A program made the position numbers and the translations under genes. From Dehalococcoidia bacterium (GTDB taxonomy: Bacteria > Chloroflexota > Dehalococcoidia > Tepidiformales > Tepidiformaceae), in NCBI GenBank assembly GCA_020847985.1, contig JADLBC010000008.1, positions 124,001 to 188,000 on the forward strand: 64,000 nt of DNA, given 5' to 3'. The notes under the pieces were generated by a model. The model made no database searches. It was not told the DNA's origin and saw only the letters and a program-made list of their open reading frames with translations. This document shows, one piece after another, positions 52,662 to 60,819 of the stretch; position 1 is the stretch's first letter, and each line of letters begins with the position of its first letter.

Positions 52662-53198
52662 CTACTCCCGCCCGAACCCCAGGTCCTCGATCGTGGCGAG
52701 CGCGTCCGAGAGCCGCCGAATGCGGTGCACGCGTGGCGCATCCAGCCAGCGGTTTCGCCACCAGTCGACCAGGAACACCGCTTCCAGCTGCTCCGCGAGC
52801 CACGCCGCCGTGTGCGGGTCGTCCTCGAAGTGCGCCACCGCACCCAGTTCGGCCGTCTTTCGCGCCTTGAACGCAGCGGGTGTCTCGTGCCAGTCCGGCC
52901 GCAGGTGCAATTCCGGCACGAACCCGAACTGCTTCATTAGCCATCGTTCCGTGTGCCCGCGCGCGACTTCGCCCCGCGCTGAGAGCACCTTGCATTCGAA
53001 CCGCCGCGCCAGCTGTACGAGCCCCTCGCGCGCCCCCGGCATCGGCCCGCGGCCGTAGTATCGCCACCGTTCCGTGCGCCAGAGAACTCCGCGCGTGCCC
53101 GGCGTGTCCCGGCGCTTGTTCTTCCCCCGCCCCGGGTTGATGCCCAGCGGCGGGTGGCAGAGCACGCCATCCAGGTCGAACGTGAGAACCCGCACCAT
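52662..53198 (-). CDS. HAD-like hydrolase
   Basis: 178 aa. Motif I VLTFDLDGVLCHPP, motif II region VLSARGE, motif IV HFEDDPHTA give a HAD fold with small cap (GRGKNKRRDTPGTRG insert). The third motif lysine is probably in KARKT. Phosphatase substrate unknown. ATG 53198 is preceded directly by GGAGGTGG. Convergent with the GluTR-like gene, 4 nt apart. Confidence 0.75.
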   Translation of the reverse strand: MVRVLTFDLDGVLCHPPLGINPGRGKNKRRDTPGTRGVLWRTERWRYYGRGPMPGAREGLVQLARRFECKVLSARGEVARGHTERWLMKQFGFVPELHLRPDWHETPAAFKARKTAELGAVAHFEDDPHTAAWLAEQLEAVFLVDWWRNRWLDAPRVHRIRRLSDALATIEDLGFGRE

Positions 53199-53290
53199 CC
53201 ACCTCCGCCGCGCGCGTTCCAGGCAGTGTGCCCGCAACCGCCACCCCCGCGCCAGTGGCGTATACCGCCCGCCCGCGCGACTGTTCGCCC

Positions 53291-54061
53291 ATGGAAATCC
53301 TGACCGGCGCCGCGCTCTTCGGAGCCGCCTTCGCCGCGGGCGCCATCAACGCCGTCGCGGGCGGCGGGTCGCTCGTCAGCTTCCCCGCGCTGGTCGCCGC
53401 CGGGTACTCCACCAAGGCCGCGAACGTCACGAACTCCGTCGCCCTCTGGCCCGGCTACCTTGGCGGCACCTACGGCTACCGTGCCGAGGTTGCATCCCAG
53501 CGGACCCACGTCCTCGCCCTCACCCTCCCGAGCATCGCCGGCGCCCTGCTCGGCGCGGTCATCCTCCTCGCGACGCCCGAGTCCGCGTTCGACCTGATCG
53601 TGCCATTCCTCATCCTTTTCGCCTGCGGGCTGATGGCCGTGCAGGACCGGCTCAGCCGTTTCGCCGCGGCCCACCGGCTGGGCGCGCTCCATCCCGAACA
53701 CGTCCCCTTCACGCTCATCGCCTCCGTATTCCTACTTTCCATCTACGGCAGCTACTTCGGCGCCGGGCTGGGCATCCTCACCCTCGCCGTGCTCGGGATC
53801 CTCCTCCCCGACGATATCCAGCGCTCGAACGCCCTCAAGGGGTTCCTTTCGCTCGTGATCAATGGTGCGGGCGTGCTGTACTTCGTCTTCTTCGGCCCCG
53901 TCCGATGGGCGCCGGCCGCCGTCATGGCCGTGGGCGCGCTCGCCGGGGGGTACCTCGGCGTCGGTGTCGCGCGCCGCCTGGGCAAGCGCTGGCTCCGCCT
54001 CGCCGTGATCGCCTACGGTGTCGTCGTCGCCTTTGTCCTGCTCGCCAGGGCGATCGGCTGA
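53291..54061 (+). CDS. TauE/SafE-family membrane permease
   Basis: 256 aa, seven to eight hydrophobic helices. Family signature AGAINAVAGGGSLVSFPALVAAGYSTKAANVTNSVALWPGYLGG and the mirrored YFGAGLGILTLAVLG with DDIQRSNALKG. Moves sulfite or sulfonates, or other anions, across the membrane. ATG 53291 is the start of the conserved part; no clear ribosome site. Confidence 0.88.
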   Translation: MEILTGAALFGAAFAAGAINAVAGGGSLVSFPALVAAGYSTKAANVTNSVALWPGYLGGTYGYRAEVASQRTHVLALTLPSIAGALLGAVILLATPESAFDLIVPFLILFACGLMAVQDRLSRFAAAHRLGALHPEHVPFTLIASVFLLSIYGSYFGAGLGILTLAVLGILLPDDIQRSNALKGFLSLVINGAGVLYFVFFGPVRWAPAAVMAVGALAGGYLGVGVARRLGKRWLRLAVIAYGVVVAFVLLARAIG

Positions 54062-54074
54062 AATACCGCGAATT

Positions 54075-54107
54075 CTGACGTTCGCGTTAACGTGCGTTGT
54101 GTATAAT
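54075..54107 (+). promoter_or_regulatory. merR promoter with operator in a long spacer
   Basis: -10 TATAAT (54102-54107, perfect) lies 8 nt before the ATG; -35 CTGACG (54075-54080) is 21 nt upstream. The spacer holds ACGTT-N6-AACGT (54078-54082, 54089-54093) and a GTTAAC centre, the long-spacer dyad expected of a MerR-controlled promoter. No ribosome site. Confidence 0.6.
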
Positions 54108-54115
54108 GCCGCCAA

Positions 54116-54580
54116 ATGGGCCGTGAACCGCGCGAGTTCTTCCAAATCGGCGATGCCTCCGAGCGTACGGGGCTGACCCAGCGCACCCTGCGCTACTACG
54201 AAGAGAAGGGGTTGCTCCGCACCCCCACCCGGATGGAGGGCGGCTTCCGCCTCTATTCGGAGGAAGACCTGCAGCGGCTCGAACGCATCAAGGAACTGCG
54301 CGAACTCCTTGGCTTCTCGCTCGCCGACATCAAGGAGATGCTCGACGCGGAGGAAGTCCGCCTCCAGATAAAGGCCGAATGGCGCAAGGACGCCGATGCC
54401 GCCGACAAGGCCCAGAAGCTCCGCTCCGCGCGCGAAATCACCCTCCAGCAGATCCAGCTCATCGATCACAAGATGGAAAAGATGGCCACCATGCGTGACC
54501 AGCTCGCCGAGCGAATCGCCAGGTACGACGCGAACCTCCAGCAGTACGCCGAGGAAACCGCCGCCGAACACGCCACCTGA
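54116..54580 (+). CDS. MerR-family transcriptional regulator
   Basis: 154 aa. Winged HTH FFQIGDASERTGLTQRTLRYYEEKGLL (residues about 9-35), RLYSEEDLQRLERIKELRELLGFSLADIK, then a long dimerisation coiled coil. No conserved metal Cys after the coil, so probably not a metal sensor. Autoregulation is suggested by the long-spacer dyad in its own promoter. Next gene moaA, same direction, with a TAAGCT 9 nt before its ATG. Confidence 0.9.
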   Translation: MGREPREFFQIGDASERTGLTQRTLRYYEEKGLLRTPTRMEGGFRLYSEEDLQRLERIKELRELLGFSLADIKEMLDAEEVRLQIKAEWRKDADAADKAQKLRSAREITLQQIQLIDHKMEKMATMRDQLAERIARYDANLQQYAEETAAEHAT

Positions 54581-54637
54581 CCCGCGCGTGACCTTCGTCA
54601 TCGCCGCCCGCGCCTGATGCCGTAAGCTGGATGGGCC

Positions 54638-55648
<1,011 letters not shown>

Positions 55649-55765
55649 ACATCGCCCGCGCATCCTCTCCGCGTTCGCGTCACCTTCACCGCGCGCACTG
55701 CCCCGCGCGTTGCCGCCGCCTCCGCCGCTCCGTACCATCGCCGCCAGCACCACAGGGAGGCTCTC

Positions 55766-56251
55766 ATGGCTGAAGGCTTCGAGTTCCCGGTCGATCGCAC
55801 GCAGGTAATGCTGTTCGCGCGTTCGGTCCTGGATGGACGCCCCGAATTCACCGACCCGCACGACCCGGCGACCATCGCCCTCGGCGGCATGGTGACCCCG
55901 CCCACGTTCGTGCAGTGCAGCGCGCACTACCAGCCCGATTACGCCCTCGACCTCACCCGTCCGCGCAAGGGCGCGGCGCCCGCGCATCGCGGCGACGCCC
56001 CCGGCGGCGGTGGCGGCGGGCTCGGCCGCGGCCTGCACGCCGAACAGCACTACGAATACCACCACCCCATCCGCGTCGGCGACACCCTCACCGTCACCAA
56101 CCGCCCCGGCGAACGCTGGGAAAAGGAAGGCCGCCGCGGCGGCAAGCTCCTCTTCAGCGAATCCATCACCGAATACCGCAACCAGGATGGCGTCCTCTGC
56201 GTCACCGCCCGCAGCGTGGGCGTGCAGACCGAAAAAGCCGTCGAGCAGTAG
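55766..56251 (+). CDS. MaoC-N-type hot-dog dehydratase subunit
   Basis: 161 aa. TQVMLFARSVLDGRPEFTDPHDPA, then PTFVQCSAHYQPDYAL and EYHHPIRVGDTLTVTNRPG, match the FAS1/MaoC N-terminal half. Probably paired with the next protein as an enoyl-CoA hydratase. SD GGGAGG before ATG. Eleven nt before the partner gene. Confidence 0.8.
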   Translation: MAEGFEFPVDRTQVMLFARSVLDGRPEFTDPHDPATIALGGMVTPPTFVQCSAHYQPDYALDLTRPRKGAAPAHRGDAPGGGGGGLGRGLHAEQHYEYHHPIRVGDTLTVTNRPGERWEKEGRRGGKLLFSESITEYRNQDGVLCVTARSVGVQTEKAVEQ

Positions 56252-56261
56252 GAGCACACCG

Positions 56262-56666
56262 ATGACGCTGAAAGTTGGCGACAAGCACGAAGCGGTCGTG
56301 ATCGAGAAGGTCAGCCGCACTCACACCACCAAGTACGCCGGCGCCAGCGGCGACTACAACCCCCTCCATCACGACGACGGAGTCGCCCAGGGCCTCGCCG
56401 GCTACCCGAGCATTTTCGCCCACGGCATGCTCTCCATGGGCCTCACCGGCCGCATGCTCACCGATTGGCTCGGGCCTGTCGCGCTGCGCAAGTTCGGCGT
56501 GCGCTTCACCCGCCAGGTCTGGCCCGGCGATACCCTCACCTCCAAGGGCGAAGTCATCTCCGTCGGCGAATACAACGGCGAACCCGTCGCCACCATCAAG
56601 GTCTGGACCGAAAACCAGAACGGCGAAGCCGTCGTCGAAGGCGAGGCCGTCGCCCTCAACGCCTGA
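56262..56666 (+). CDS. MaoC-family hydratase
   Basis: 134 aa. The active-site motif is complete: AGASGDYNPLHHDDGVA (D-Y-N-P-L-H), with FAHGMLSMGLTGRML and RFTRQVWPGDTL. Enoyl-CoA hydratase-2 type, most likely working with the preceding MaoC-N subunit. Third such pair in the window and the one with the best catalytic site. Confidence 0.88.
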   Translation: MTLKVGDKHEAVVIEKVSRTHTTKYAGASGDYNPLHHDDGVAQGLAGYPSIFAHGMLSMGLTGRMLTDWLGPVALRKFGVRFTRQVWPGDTLTSKGEVISVGEYNGEPVATIKVWTENQNGEAVVEGEAVALNA

Positions 56667-56820
56667 TTCCACCAGCACCGCCGGCCGCGGGAGGCTCATC
56701 CCCCGCGGCCGGCCACCGCGAAATTCCTCCAGCTCCCGGGCCTTCACATCGTGCAGTTCCAGCACAGCAGCCCCGCACAGCCGGCTTCAACCACGAATGC
56801 GCCGCCCGACGGATCCGCCT

Positions 56821-56848
56821 CATCCCTCATCCCTCATTCCTCATTCCC
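56821..56848 (+). repeat. Short tandem repeat, four 7-mers
   Basis: CATCCCT, CATCCCT, CATTCCT, CATTCCC in a row, in the gap before glyA. Simple-sequence expansion; no function evident. Confidence 0.6.
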
Positions 56849-56896
56849 CTCCCACTGCTACCATCGTGAGACACCCATCGCCCACGGAGCCCGCCC

Positions 56897-58147
56897 ATGA
56901 GCGTCCTGTCGCAACGCGACCCCGAGATCGCCGCCATCATCGCCGACGAGCGCGTCCGCCAGGTCGAGACCCTCGAGATGATCGCCAGCGAGAACTACGC
57001 CTCCGCCGCCGTCCTCGAAGCGACTGGCTCCGTGTTCACCAACAAGTACGCCGAGGGTTACCCCGGTAAGCGCTACTACGCCGGCAACCAGCACAGCGAC
57101 CGCCTCGAAAACGCCGCCATCGATCGTGCGAAGGCGCTCTTTGGCATGGCCCACGCCAATGTCCAGCCCAGCTCCGGCGCCGAAGCGAACATGGCCGCCT
57201 ACTTCGCCACCATCCAGCCCGGCGATACCGTCATGGGCCTCAACCTCGACCAGGGCGGCCACCTCACCCACGGCTCGCCGGTCAACTTCAGCGGCCGCCT
57301 CTACAACTTCGTGCCCTACACCGTCGACCGCGAATCCGAAGCGCTCGACCTCGCCGCCATCCGCCGCCAGGCGCTCGAGTGCAAGCCCAAATTGATCGTC
57401 GCGGGCTACACCGCCTACCCCCGCAAGATCGACTTCGCCGGCTTCAAGGAAGTCGCGAAGGAGGCCGGCGCGCTCCTCATGGTCGATATGTCCCACATCG
57501 CCGGGCTCATCGCCGCCGGCGAGCACATGTCCCCCCGCGACTATGCCGACATCATCACCACGACGACGCATAAGACCCTTCGCGGCCCGCGCGGCGGCAT
57601 GATCCTCACCACCGAGGAATGGGCCGAGGCGGTCGATAAGGCCGTCTTCCCCGGCACCCAGGGCGGCCCCCACCTTCACACCATTGCCGGCAAGGCGGTC
57701 GCCTTCGGCGAAGCCGCCACGCCCGAGTTCAAGGCCTACGCCCGCAAGATCGTCGAGAACGCCGCCGCCCTCGCCGATGCGCTCCAGTCCGGCGGCCTTC
57801 GCCTCGTCTCCGGCGGCACCGATAACCACCTCATCCTCGCCGACTGCAACAGCGTCGGCATCAGCGGTCTGAAGGCCCAGAACGCCCTCCAGGGCGCGGG
57901 CATCATCACCAACAAGAACACCATCCCCTACGACACCCGCTCCCCCTTCGTCGGCAGCGGGCTGCGCCTGGGGACCCCGGCCCTCACCTCACGCGGGATG
58001 GGTGCCGATGAGATGAAGCGCGTTGCCGCGTGGATTCTCCGCGTGCTCAAGGACCCGGATGGCGATGGCGTGCGCGAAACCGTTCGCAAGGAAGTCGCGG
58101 AGTTCGCAAGGCCCTTCCCCGTGCCCGGCATCACCGACGCCGACTGA
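56897..58147 (+). CDS. glyA: Serine hydroxymethyltransferase
   Basis: 416 aa. Starts with ETLEMIASENYAS, then TNKYAEGYPGKRYYAGNQ, HLTHGSPVNFSG, the PLP lysine region TTTTHKTLRGPRGG and C-terminal GLRLGTPALTSRGM. Converts serine and tetrahydrofolate to glycine and methylene-THF. Complete and typical length. Followed by a terminator hairpin. Confidence 0.96.
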   Translation: MSVLSQRDPEIAAIIADERVRQVETLEMIASENYASAAVLEATGSVFTNKYAEGYPGKRYYAGNQHSDRLENAAIDRAKALFGMAHANVQPSSGAEANMAAYFATIQPGDTVMGLNLDQGGHLTHGSPVNFSGRLYNFVPYTVDRESEALDLAAIRRQALECKPKLIVAGYTAYPRKIDFAGFKEVAKEAGALLMVDMSHIAGLIAAGEHMSPRDYADIITTTTHKTLRGPRGGMILTTEEWAEAVDKAVFPGTQGGPHLHTIAGKAVAFGEAATPEFKAYARKIVENAAALADALQSGGLRLVSGGTDNHLILADCNSVGISGLKAQNALQGAGIITNKNTIPYDTRSPFVGSGLRLGTPALTSRGMGADEMKRVAAWILRVLKDPDGDGVRETVRKEVAEFARPFPVPGITDAD

Positions 58148-58176
58148 GAGGGTCCCGCAGTAGCGCCACACAGCAA

Positions 58177-58200
58177 GAAGCCCCCGTTTCCGGGGGCTTC
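58177..58200 (+). terminator. Terminator of glyA
   Basis: GAAGCCCCCG (58177-58186), loop TTTC, CGGGGGCTTC (58191-58200), perfect 10-bp stem. Confidence 0.75.
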
Positions 58201-58313
58201 CTGGCGTCTTCGGCACTGCTGGAGAGGTAGGAGAGGGCGCAGTTGCCGGTCTGGACGGTGGGCCGCCCCGCTGACCGGCGGAACGGCGGAACTGGAACGT
58301 TGAGTCTTTGGAA

Positions 58314-58382
58314 ACGGGGTTGTCGCAGCATGCCACCGGGCCGGTGGCGGTGAGCGGGGAAGGATGTCTGCGACAACCCCGT
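58314..58382. repeat. 69-nt nested inverted-repeat element
   Basis: Outer arms of 15 nt (ACGGGGTTGTCGCAG at 58314-58328, CTGCGACAACCCCGT at 58368-58382) pair perfectly. Inside is a second hairpin, GCCACCGG (58332-58339), G, CCGGTGGC (58341-58348). Could be a structured small RNA, a REP-like element or a tiny mobile remnant. Confidence 0.6.
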
Positions 58383-58588
58383 CTCCCTGATCACTACACT
58401 AGAACTCCCATGTGAAACTCATTCGCGCTTCGTGTAAACGCTCTGCAAAACATCGTGAGGCCCCGTTAACCTTTCCGCCACTTCCCGCAACGCCCGCTTA
58501 ACACCCGCTCAACCCCTGCCTGGCCCTGCCTCCGCCGGCCCCAACTGGAGCCATCCACAGCCCCCGTGCTATGCTCGCTGAGCCTGCT

Positions 58589-58662
58589 TGGGGACTCGTC
58601 TAATGGTAGGACAGCAGATTCTGGATCTGTATGTGGGGGTTCGACTCCTCCGTCCCCAGCCA
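58589..58662 (+). tRNA. tRNA-Gln (CUG)
   Basis: 74 nt including an encoded CCA. Acceptor TGGGGAC / GTCCCCA, D-arm GTC/GAC, anticodon stem GCAGA/TCTGT, loop TTCTGGA with CTG at 58621-58623, T-arm GGGGGTTCGACTCCTCC, discriminator G. Confidence 0.93.
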
Positions 58663-58781
58663 CTTCCCTCTTCTTCTCACTGACTGCTCTTCTCCCGCAC
58701 CTGGCGGCCATCCGCTGCTGCATGCACCCCCGCACGCGCTTCGCGTATCCTCTGCGGACTCACCCACCGCGCGAGGTCGCC

Positions 58782-59720
58782 ATGCAGTTCGGTCTCCACA
58801 TCGGCCAGCAAAACATCTCCATCGACGAATGCCGCCGCCTCTGGCGCTGGGCCGATACGGCCGGCTTCGATTGGGTCGATGTCTGGGACCACTTCTACGA
58901 AGCACCTCCCATCGATGGCAACGGCAGCTGCTTCGAAGCCACCACCTGCATGGCCGCCATCGCCTGCGAAACCACCAACTGCCGCATCGGCGTTCTCGTC
59001 CTCGGCATGAACTACCGCCACCCGGCCGTGCTCGCAAACGCCCTCACCACGATCGACCACCTCAGCGGCGGACGCCTCGAAATTGGCCTCGGCGCCGGCT
59101 GGCACGAGATGGAGTACCGCGCCTACGGCATCCCCTTCCGCCCCATCAAGGAGCGAATGGACATACTCGAAGAGGGCGTCCAGGTCGTGCGCCTACTCAC
59201 CACGCAGGAGCGTTCGAACTTCAACGGCCGCTACTATACCCTCGAAAACGCCGCCAGCTATCCCCGGCCCGTGCAGCCCCGGCCGCGCATCTGGATCGGC
59301 GGCAACGGCGAGAAGCGCACCCTCCGCATCGCCGCCCGGCACGCCGACGGCTGGAACACGCCCTATACCTCGCCCGAGGAGTTCAAGCGCCTCTCCGGCG
59401 TCCTCGACATGTGGTGCGAAAAGGAAGGCCGCGACCCCGCCAGCATTGAACGCAACGTCAACCTCTCCTTCCACATGGCCGCCAACGCCTCAGGCCTGGC
59501 CGCCGCCGAGCAGCAGTACCGCGATACCTGGGGCGTCGCCGCAGAGCCGATGCGCGCCCGCGGCGTCGTCACCGGGCTCCCCGATCAGGCCGTCGACCTC
59601 GTGTCGCGCTACGCCGAGGCCGGCGCCGCCCGCGTCAACATCGCCATCCGCCCGCCGGCCGATTGGGACGCCCTCCACGCCTGGTCCGAAACCGTCATCC
59701 CCGCCTTCGCCGCGAAGTAA
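58782..59720 (+). CDS. LLM-class flavin-dependent oxidoreductase
   Basis: 312 aa luciferase-like protein. MQFGLHIGQQNISID at the start, then VDVWDHFYEAP, LGMNYRHPAVLANALTTIDHLSGGRLEIGLGAGWHEMEY and WIGGNGEKRTLRIAARHADGWN are family hallmarks. F420 or FMN as cofactor; substrate unknown. The ATG at 58782 follows GAGGT; upstream in-frame codons fall in the tRNA gene. Different subgroup from the LLM protein at 889-1896. Confidence 0.9.
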   Translation: MQFGLHIGQQNISIDECRRLWRWADTAGFDWVDVWDHFYEAPPIDGNGSCFEATTCMAAIACETTNCRIGVLVLGMNYRHPAVLANALTTIDHLSGGRLEIGLGAGWHEMEYRAYGIPFRPIKERMDILEEGVQVVRLLTTQERSNFNGRYYTLENAASYPRPVQPRPRIWIGGNGEKRTLRIAARHADGWNTPYTSPEEFKRLSGVLDMWCEKEGRDPASIERNVNLSFHMAANASGLAAAEQQYRDTWGVAAEPMRARGVVTGLPDQAVDLVSRYAEAGAARVNIAIRPPADWDALHAWSETVIPAFAAK

Positions 59721-59766
59721 CGCCCGCAAGCGCCGCATGCCGGATACTCGCTGACAGAGGAAAGAC

Positions 59767-59973
59767 ATGAAGACCTACAGCCTGTTTGTGATGGATTACG
59801 TCGTCGTCGAGGCCGAGGACGAAGAAGAAGCCAAGTCCGAGGCCCAAGCCTGGCTCGCCGACCTCATCGCCAGCGGAGAAATCACCTGGGATGTCGTCGA
59901 AGGCGATGCCAGCGAAGGCGAGGACGAAGAGGACGAGGAAGACGGCGACGACAGCGACGACGCCGACGAGTAG
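59767..59973 (+). CDS. Small, very acidic hypothetical protein
   Basis: 68 aa. KTYSLFVMDYVVVEAEDEEEAKSEA forms a short beta-alpha unit, and the last 26 residues are nearly all Asp/Glu. Looks like a DUF-type stress or assembly protein; no known family. AGAGG lies a few nt before the ATG. Ends 6 nt from the convergent nei gene. Confidence 0.6.
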   Translation: MKTYSLFVMDYVVVEAEDEEEAKSEAQAWLADLIASGEITWDVVEGDASEGEDEEDEEDGDDSDDADE

Positions 59974-59979
59974 CACCGT

Positions 59980-60819
59980 TCAGGCCCGCCCGCGACCTCG
60001 CTCCGGCGGCAGCGGCTGCCCCTCGACGATGGGCTGGCACTTCGGGCACCACGTTGTGTAGCGAATGTCGACCCCCTGCCGGTTCGTGCGAAGCCGCGTG
60101 AAGCAGCGCCGGCAGGGCTGCCCCGGCCGCGCATACACCCACATCGTGGGCCGGTGCGGTCGCGAACCGTCCGGGCCGGGCTTACCGACGCTCGCACGCA
60201 GCAGCTCCCGGGCCTTCGCAATCAAACCCTGGACCGTCTGGTCATCGAGGCTGCCCAGCGTGCGCCACGGGTTCAGGCCACAGTGGAACAGCGTCTCGTG
60301 CTTCCAGATGTTCCCCACTCCGGCGAACGCCCGCTGGTCCATGATCGCGTCCCCGATCGTCAGTCCCGCGCGCCCGGGCTCCCGCAGCCGCCGGAACGCC
60401 TCGGCTGCATCGAAGTCGTCATCAAGGAGGTCCGGCCCCAGCCCCGCGATGGGCTGATGCGCCACCAGCGCTCGCTCTTCGATGAGTTCGATCACCGGCG
60501 CGCTGAAGTTCACCACCACCGCCGAGGGCACCTCAAGCACGAGCCGCGCTTCCCGCTCCGGCCTTCGCCATGGCTCGCCTTTCGCGTACACGTGCCAGGT
60601 CCCGTACATGCGCAGGTGCCCGCGCAGCGCGAGCCCGTTCTCGAAGCTGATGATCAGATTCTTCCCCTGCGAACGCACGCCCGTGCAGCGCTGCCCCACG
60701 ATGCGCTCCACACGCGGCACCGGCCCCGGACCGTGGCTGCGCGCCGCCTCGATGACCTCGCCCGCGAGCACCGGCCGGAGCATGTTGGCGAACCGGTAGA
60801 GGCTATCGCCCTCGGGCAA
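59980..60819 (-). CDS. nei: Fpg/Nei-family DNA glycosylase (endonuclease VIII-like)
   Basis: 279 aa. The sequence opens M-P-E-G-D, with catalytic Pro2 and Glu3; the start codon is TTG. H2TH helices NIWKHETLFHCGLNPW, then a zinc finger CRRCFTRLRTN...WCPKC. Cuts oxidised bases and nicks at the lesion; the P-E-G-D-S start matches the Nei2 subtype of actinobacteria. Overlaps the 3' end of lhr by 17 nt, a pairing also seen in actinobacteria. Confidence 0.92.
   Translation of the reverse strand: MPEGDSLYRFANMLRPVLAGEVIEAARSHGPGPVPRVERIVGQRCTGVRSQGKNLIISFENGLALRGHLRMYGTWHVYAKGEPWRRPEREARLVLEVPSAVVVNFSAPVIELIEERALVAHQPIAGLGPDLLDDDFDAAEAFRRLREPGRAGLTIGDAIMDQRAFAGVGNIWKHETLFHCGLNPWRTLGSLDDQTVQGLIAKARELLRASVGKPGPDGSRPHRPTMWVYARPGQPCRRCFTRLRTNRQGVDIRYTTWCPKCQPIVEGQPLPPERGRGRA

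Larger units (their letters stand above)
58148..58588. other. Non-coding gap between glyA and tRNA-Gln
   Basis: 441 nt. Contains the glyA terminator, a 69-nt inverted-repeat structure (58314-58382), an AT-richer stretch (58385-58450) and nothing that looks like a gene. Confidence 0.6.
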
